DNA of 64,000 bases from positions 261 through 64,260 of the forward strand of contig PBDN01000005.1 in assembly GCA_002718135.1 (NCBI GenBank), given 5' to 3'. The stretch comes from Pelagibacteraceae bacterium. GTDB taxonomy: Bacteria > Pseudomonadota > Alphaproteobacteria > HIMB59 > GCA-002718135. Made by a program: the position numbers and the translations under genes. The notes below the pieces were generated by a model that saw only the letters and a list, made by a program, of their open reading frames with translations, was not told the origin of the DNA and did not search any database. Below, in pieces: positions 61,298-64,000 of this stretch; position 1 is the stretch's first letter, and every line of letters starts with the position of its first letter.

Positions 61298-62896
61298 CTA
61301 TAATTTTTTTAATTCTATTGCTTTTTCAATAACATTTATTGTTTCCTCAACACCAAATAATTTTATAAATGATCCCAAGCGAGGACCCTGCTCTTGACCC
61401 AATATAACTTGATAAATAAGTTTAAAAAAGTCCTTTAAATTTGAAAATTTATATTTTTTTCCAACTTCATAAAGCAATGTTTGTATTTCCTCAGCAGAAC
61501 TATTTTTATTAATTTTAAATTTCAAAATATCTCTTAATTCTTCAAAAATAAAGATATTATCATCATCTATTTTTAAATAATTTTTATTCGGTAAAACAAA
61601 ATCTTTATAATAATTAATTGCATAATCAATTAATTTATCAAATTCAGGATTATTTGTTGGACTAATTTCATTGTCATATTGATTTATAAAACCCCAAATT
61701 ATTTCTTTGTCATCAGTATTACAAATACTAACAAGATTAGTTAGAGAATTAAAACTAATTTCAGATTTAAATTTTTTTGGACTACCTGCGTGAATATGCC
61801 AAATTGGACTATCATATTTTTTTAGAGGATCTAGGGCATCATAACTTTTATAATGAGAAATGTATTCATCAACTGTTTTTGGAATAACATCAAAAAAAAG
61901 TTTTTTTGCTGATTTGGGTTTTTGATACATATATAACGATAAGCTTTCAGGTGAGCCGTAGCGCAACCATTCATCAACACCAATTCCATTTCCAATTGAT
62001 TTTGAAATTTTCTCACCTTTTTCATCTAAGAACATTTCATAAATTAAGTTTACTGGACTTTTTTTACCAATAGCCTTACAAATTTTTGATGCTAAATCGA
62101 CGCTTTCTGTTAAATCTTTTCCACACATTTCATAATCAACTCCTAATGCCATCCATCTCATAGCCCAATCAACTTTCCACTGCATTTTACACTGGCCACC
62201 AGTTACTAAAACTTCTACTTTTTTTTGATTTGTGGGTTCTGTATAAATTACACTGTTGTGCTTAGGTCTATATTCATCAATTTTTACTTGTAAAACTTTA
62301 CCTGTCTGTTTGCTTATAGGCAAAAAGGGGCTATAATTACTTTTCCTTTCTTTTCTTAAAGTAGGTAAAATAATTTCAAGTATTCTTTCGTAATTTTGAA
62401 GAATTTCAATAATTGTACTATCAAAAAATCCTTCTCGGTATTTTTCTGTTGAGCTTACAAAATCATAGTCAAAATTAAATTCATCTAAAAAAGATCGCAA
62501 TTTAGCATTATTATGATGACCAAAACTTTGAAATTTTTCAAAAGGATCCGGTATGGATGTAAGAGGTTTACCAATATTTTTTTTTAACATGTCTTTATTT
62601 GGAACATTATCTGGAACTTTCCTCAAACCATCCATATCATCCGAAAATGTCACTATTTTAACTGAGGCATCTATTAAATTTTCAAGTGAATTTTTTACCA
62701 TTGTGGTTCGTACAACTTCTCCGAAAGTACCAATATGCGGTAATCCAGAGGGTCCGTAACCTGTTTCTAATAAAATGTATCCTTTTGCTGGTAATACAAA
62801 TTTTTCAATACCTCCAAAACTATCAATAATTTTTACAGCTTCACTAAAAGGCCAAGATTTGATATCTTTAATAATGCTCTTATCTATTTTATGCAT
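61298..62896 (-). CDS. lysS: Lysyl-tRNA synthetase, class I
   Basis: This 532-aa synthetase is the class I (archaeal-type) lysyl-tRNA synthetase, not the class II form of most bacteria. The HIGH-like motif is HIGTFGE at 54-57, and the KMSKS-like motif is KISKS at 296-300 (EKISKSIGNG). Alphaproteobacteria generally carry this class. The gene overlaps the marR stop by 8 bases, so the two are in one transcript, and pyrD follows 3 bases after its own stop. No class II lysS lies in the window. Confidence 0.96.
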   Translation of the reverse strand: MHKIDKSIIKDIKSWPFSEAVKIIDSFGGIEKFVLPAKGYILLETGYGPSGLPHIGTFGEVVRTTMVKNSLENLIDASVKIVTFSDDMDGLRKVPDNVPNKDMLKKNIGKPLTSIPDPFEKFQSFGHHNNAKLRSFLDEFNFDYDFVSSTEKYREGFFDSTIIEILQNYERILEIILPTLRKERKSNYSPFLPISKQTGKVLQVKIDEYRPKHNSVIYTEPTNQKKVEVLVTGGQCKMQWKVDWAMRWMALGVDYEMCGKDLTESVDLASKICKAIGKKSPVNLIYEMFLDEKGEKISKSIGNGIGVDEWLRYGSPESLSLYMYQKPKSAKKLFFDVIPKTVDEYISHYKSYDALDPLKKYDSPIWHIHAGSPKKFKSEISFNSLTNLVSICNTDDKEIIWGFINQYDNEISPTNNPEFDKLIDYAINYYKDFVLPNKNYLKIDDDNIFIFEELRDILKFKINKNSSAEEIQTLLYEVGKKYKFSNLKDFFKLIYQVILGQEQGPRLGSFIKLFGVEETINVIEKAIELKKL

Positions 62897-63350
62897 AATT
62901 ATTTGCTTTTATTCTAATTTTTTTACCCAAAATTAACCTTAATGAATTTTTAAAATTTAAAGTTTCATCATTTAATTTTTCAAATATTTTTTTTTCTTCC
63001 TTATAAATTATATTCATAGATTTTATAATTAATTTTTTACCTTCATTTGTAAGACTTATATTACTTGTACGATTATTTTTTGGTTTAACTTTATAAATCA
63101 GTTTCTTGCCCTCAAGTATATTTAATTTAATACTTACAACAGATGTGTCAATTGATGAATTTACAGCAATATTTTTTTGAGAAATGGATACGTTTTTAAA
63201 TTCTAGTTTATATATTGCTTCAAGAATTAAATATTCATTTAATGATATTTTATAATTCTTAAGACATTGTCTTAATTTTGATTGCCAAAGATTAGATATT
63301 TGCCATATTAATAATCCTAATCGGTTCTCATTAAGAGAAGTGTCTGCCAT
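62889..63350 (-). CDS. MarR-family transcriptional regulator
   Basis: This 153-aa regulator has a winged helix with LNEYLILEAIYKLEFKNVSISQKNIAVNSSIDTSVVSIKLNILEGKKLIYKVKPKNNRTSNISLTNEGKKL in part, the usual MarR pattern of recognition helix and wing. The chosen ATG at 63350 begins MADTSLNENRLGLL. A TTG at 63395 would add 15 residues, but these bases form the promoter and a tandem operator, so it is rejected. It probably represses its own operon (marR-lysS) through the palindrome. The inducer is unknown. It overlaps lysS by 8 bases. Confidence 0.88.
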   Translation of the reverse strand: MADTSLNENRLGLLIWQISNLWQSKLRQCLKNYKISLNEYLILEAIYKLEFKNVSISQKNIAVNSSIDTSVVSIKLNILEGKKLIYKVKPKNNRTSNISLTNEGKKLIIKSMNIIYKEEKKIFEKLNDETLNFKNSLRLILGKKIRIKANNYA

Positions 63351-63353
63351 AGT

Positions 63354-63382
63354 TTGTATACAATTAGTTTGTATACAAACTA
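63354..63382 (-). promoter_or_regulatory. Tandem palindromic operator upstream of marR
   Basis: Two copies of TTGTATACAA (63354-63363 and 63369-63378) lie 15 bases apart centre to centre. The second sits in an 18-bp perfect palindrome TAGTTTGTATACAAACTA (63365-63382). They lie between the promoter and the marR ATG, just where an autorepressor of this family would bind. Binding is inferred. Confidence 0.75.
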
Positions 63383-63395
63383 TACTGTTTGTCAA
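63368..63395 (-). promoter_or_regulatory. Candidate promoter of the marR-lysS transcript
   Basis: On the minus strand TTGACA (63395-63390) is followed after 16 bases by TACAAA (63373-63368), so the -10 falls inside the palindrome. The -35 is a perfect match and lies only 3 bases after the ferredoxin stop. Repressor bound to the operator would cover the -10. Confidence 0.5.
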
Positions 63396-63398
63396 CCT

Positions 63399-63709
63399 TT
63401 ATTCAGGTGCAATTTCAATCTCAATACCATCAATTTCTTCATTAAACTCTATTTGACAACCCAATCTGGAATTTTTACGCACGTCGAATGCTTGATCTAG
63501 CATGGATTCTTCATCATCATCTTTTTGAGGCAACTTATCTAACCATTTCTCCCCAATATAAATATGGCAAGTTGCACAAGCACAACAACCACCACAAGAT
63601 GCTTCTATTTCAAATCCTTTATCTCTTAAAATTTCCATTAAAGTGCTTTCGTAATCTCCGTCAATTTGATGATCTTTACCTTGTCTATCCTTTATAAATA
63701 TTTTTGGCA

Positions 63710-63710
<1 letters not shown>
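63399..63710 (-). CDS. 2Fe-2S ferredoxin
   Basis: This 103-aa ferredoxin binds one [2Fe-2S] cluster. The ligands follow the vertebrate/ISC-type spacing C-x5-C-x2-C-x36-C: C39, C45, C48 and C85, with C42 and C43 extra. The N-terminal beta-grasp starts PKIFIKDRQG and the C-terminus ends EIEIAPE. Its start shares a base with the reductase stop (TAATG), so the reductase is its probable electron source. It could serve iron-sulfur cluster assembly or a biosynthetic oxidoreductase such as IspG. Confidence 0.92.

Positions 63711-64000
<290 letters not shown>

Noticed and set aside
63351..63395. 15-residue upstream extension of the MarR protein from a TTG
   Set aside because: The TTG is the first triplet of the -35 hexamer and the extension is only the operator read as codons.

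Overview
The window looks like chromosome from a streamlined, strongly AT-rich alphaproteobacterium, probably free-living and marine. The alphaproteobacterial signs are a class I lysyl-tRNA synthetase, a DUF4167 gene beside prmC-prfA-hisS, the order bolA / J-domain gene / cobS / cobT, DUF1178 and TIGR01459 HAD genes, and a long lysine-rich N-terminus on RpoD. Very low G+C, almost no spacer DNA and a sugar ABC transporter would fit the SAR11-like or AEGEAN-169/HIMB59-like groups, but that placement is inference. I see no rRNA, prophage, insertion sequence, CRISPR array or integrase. No gene-free stretch exceeds 300 bases.

Layout. 1-7415: 5' part of RNase P RNA, an AmpD/AmiD amidase, bamD-ligA, a UvrD-type helicase (convergent), and mlaA-mlaC. 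7408-17161: a carbohydrate locus. A leftward operon encodes a sugar-binding protein, two CUT1 permeases, class II fructose-bisphosphate aldolase, a Gfo/Idh/MocA dehydrogenase, an aldo/keto reductase, a TIM-barrel isomerase/epimerase-like enzyme and a second Gfo/Idh/MocA dehydrogenase. tRNA-Ile(CAU) follows, then a rightward GH4 glycosidase. 17170-22451: MBL hydrolase, rpoD, dnaG and yqeY, tightly coupled (a macromolecular-synthesis type operon). 22580-30112: carAB, greA, an ELM1-like gene, a 2OG-Fe(II) oxygenase, trxB, and a convergent 41-codon rpmJ. 30302-32874: guaC, ispA, a DUF2177 membrane protein, tRNA-Val(GAC). 32961-42040: GNAT, flavin reductase and M23 peptidase on plus; DUF4167, prmC, prfA, hisS, ispG, a RodZ-like gene and lysC on minus. 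42105-50512: ubiG, DUF1178, an unknown gene, argJ, secA, accA, and an unknown pair (597-aa exported protein plus 42-aa membrane protein). 50600-57093: aroK-aroB-corC, bolA, J-domain/zinc protein, cobS-cobT. 57098-64000: tgt, a queuosine-precursor transporter, rpmB, HAD hydrolase, pyrD, lysS, marR with a tandem-palindrome operator, a 2Fe-2S ferredoxin and the C-terminus of a ferredoxin-NADP reductase cut by the window edge.

Most genes are housekeeping and full length. The carbohydrate locus is the main accessory-looking part. Its enzymes suggest uptake and oxidative cleavage of a glycoside, possibly through 3-keto intermediates, but the ABC ATPase is missing locally. Other points worth attention are the chelatase/J-protein module without cobN, the unknown 42-aa/597-aa pair, a tRNA-Val with C at position 33, the MarR operator, and the fact that all ten convergent gene pairs overlap or lie within 8 bp, four of them sharing a 4-bp double stop.
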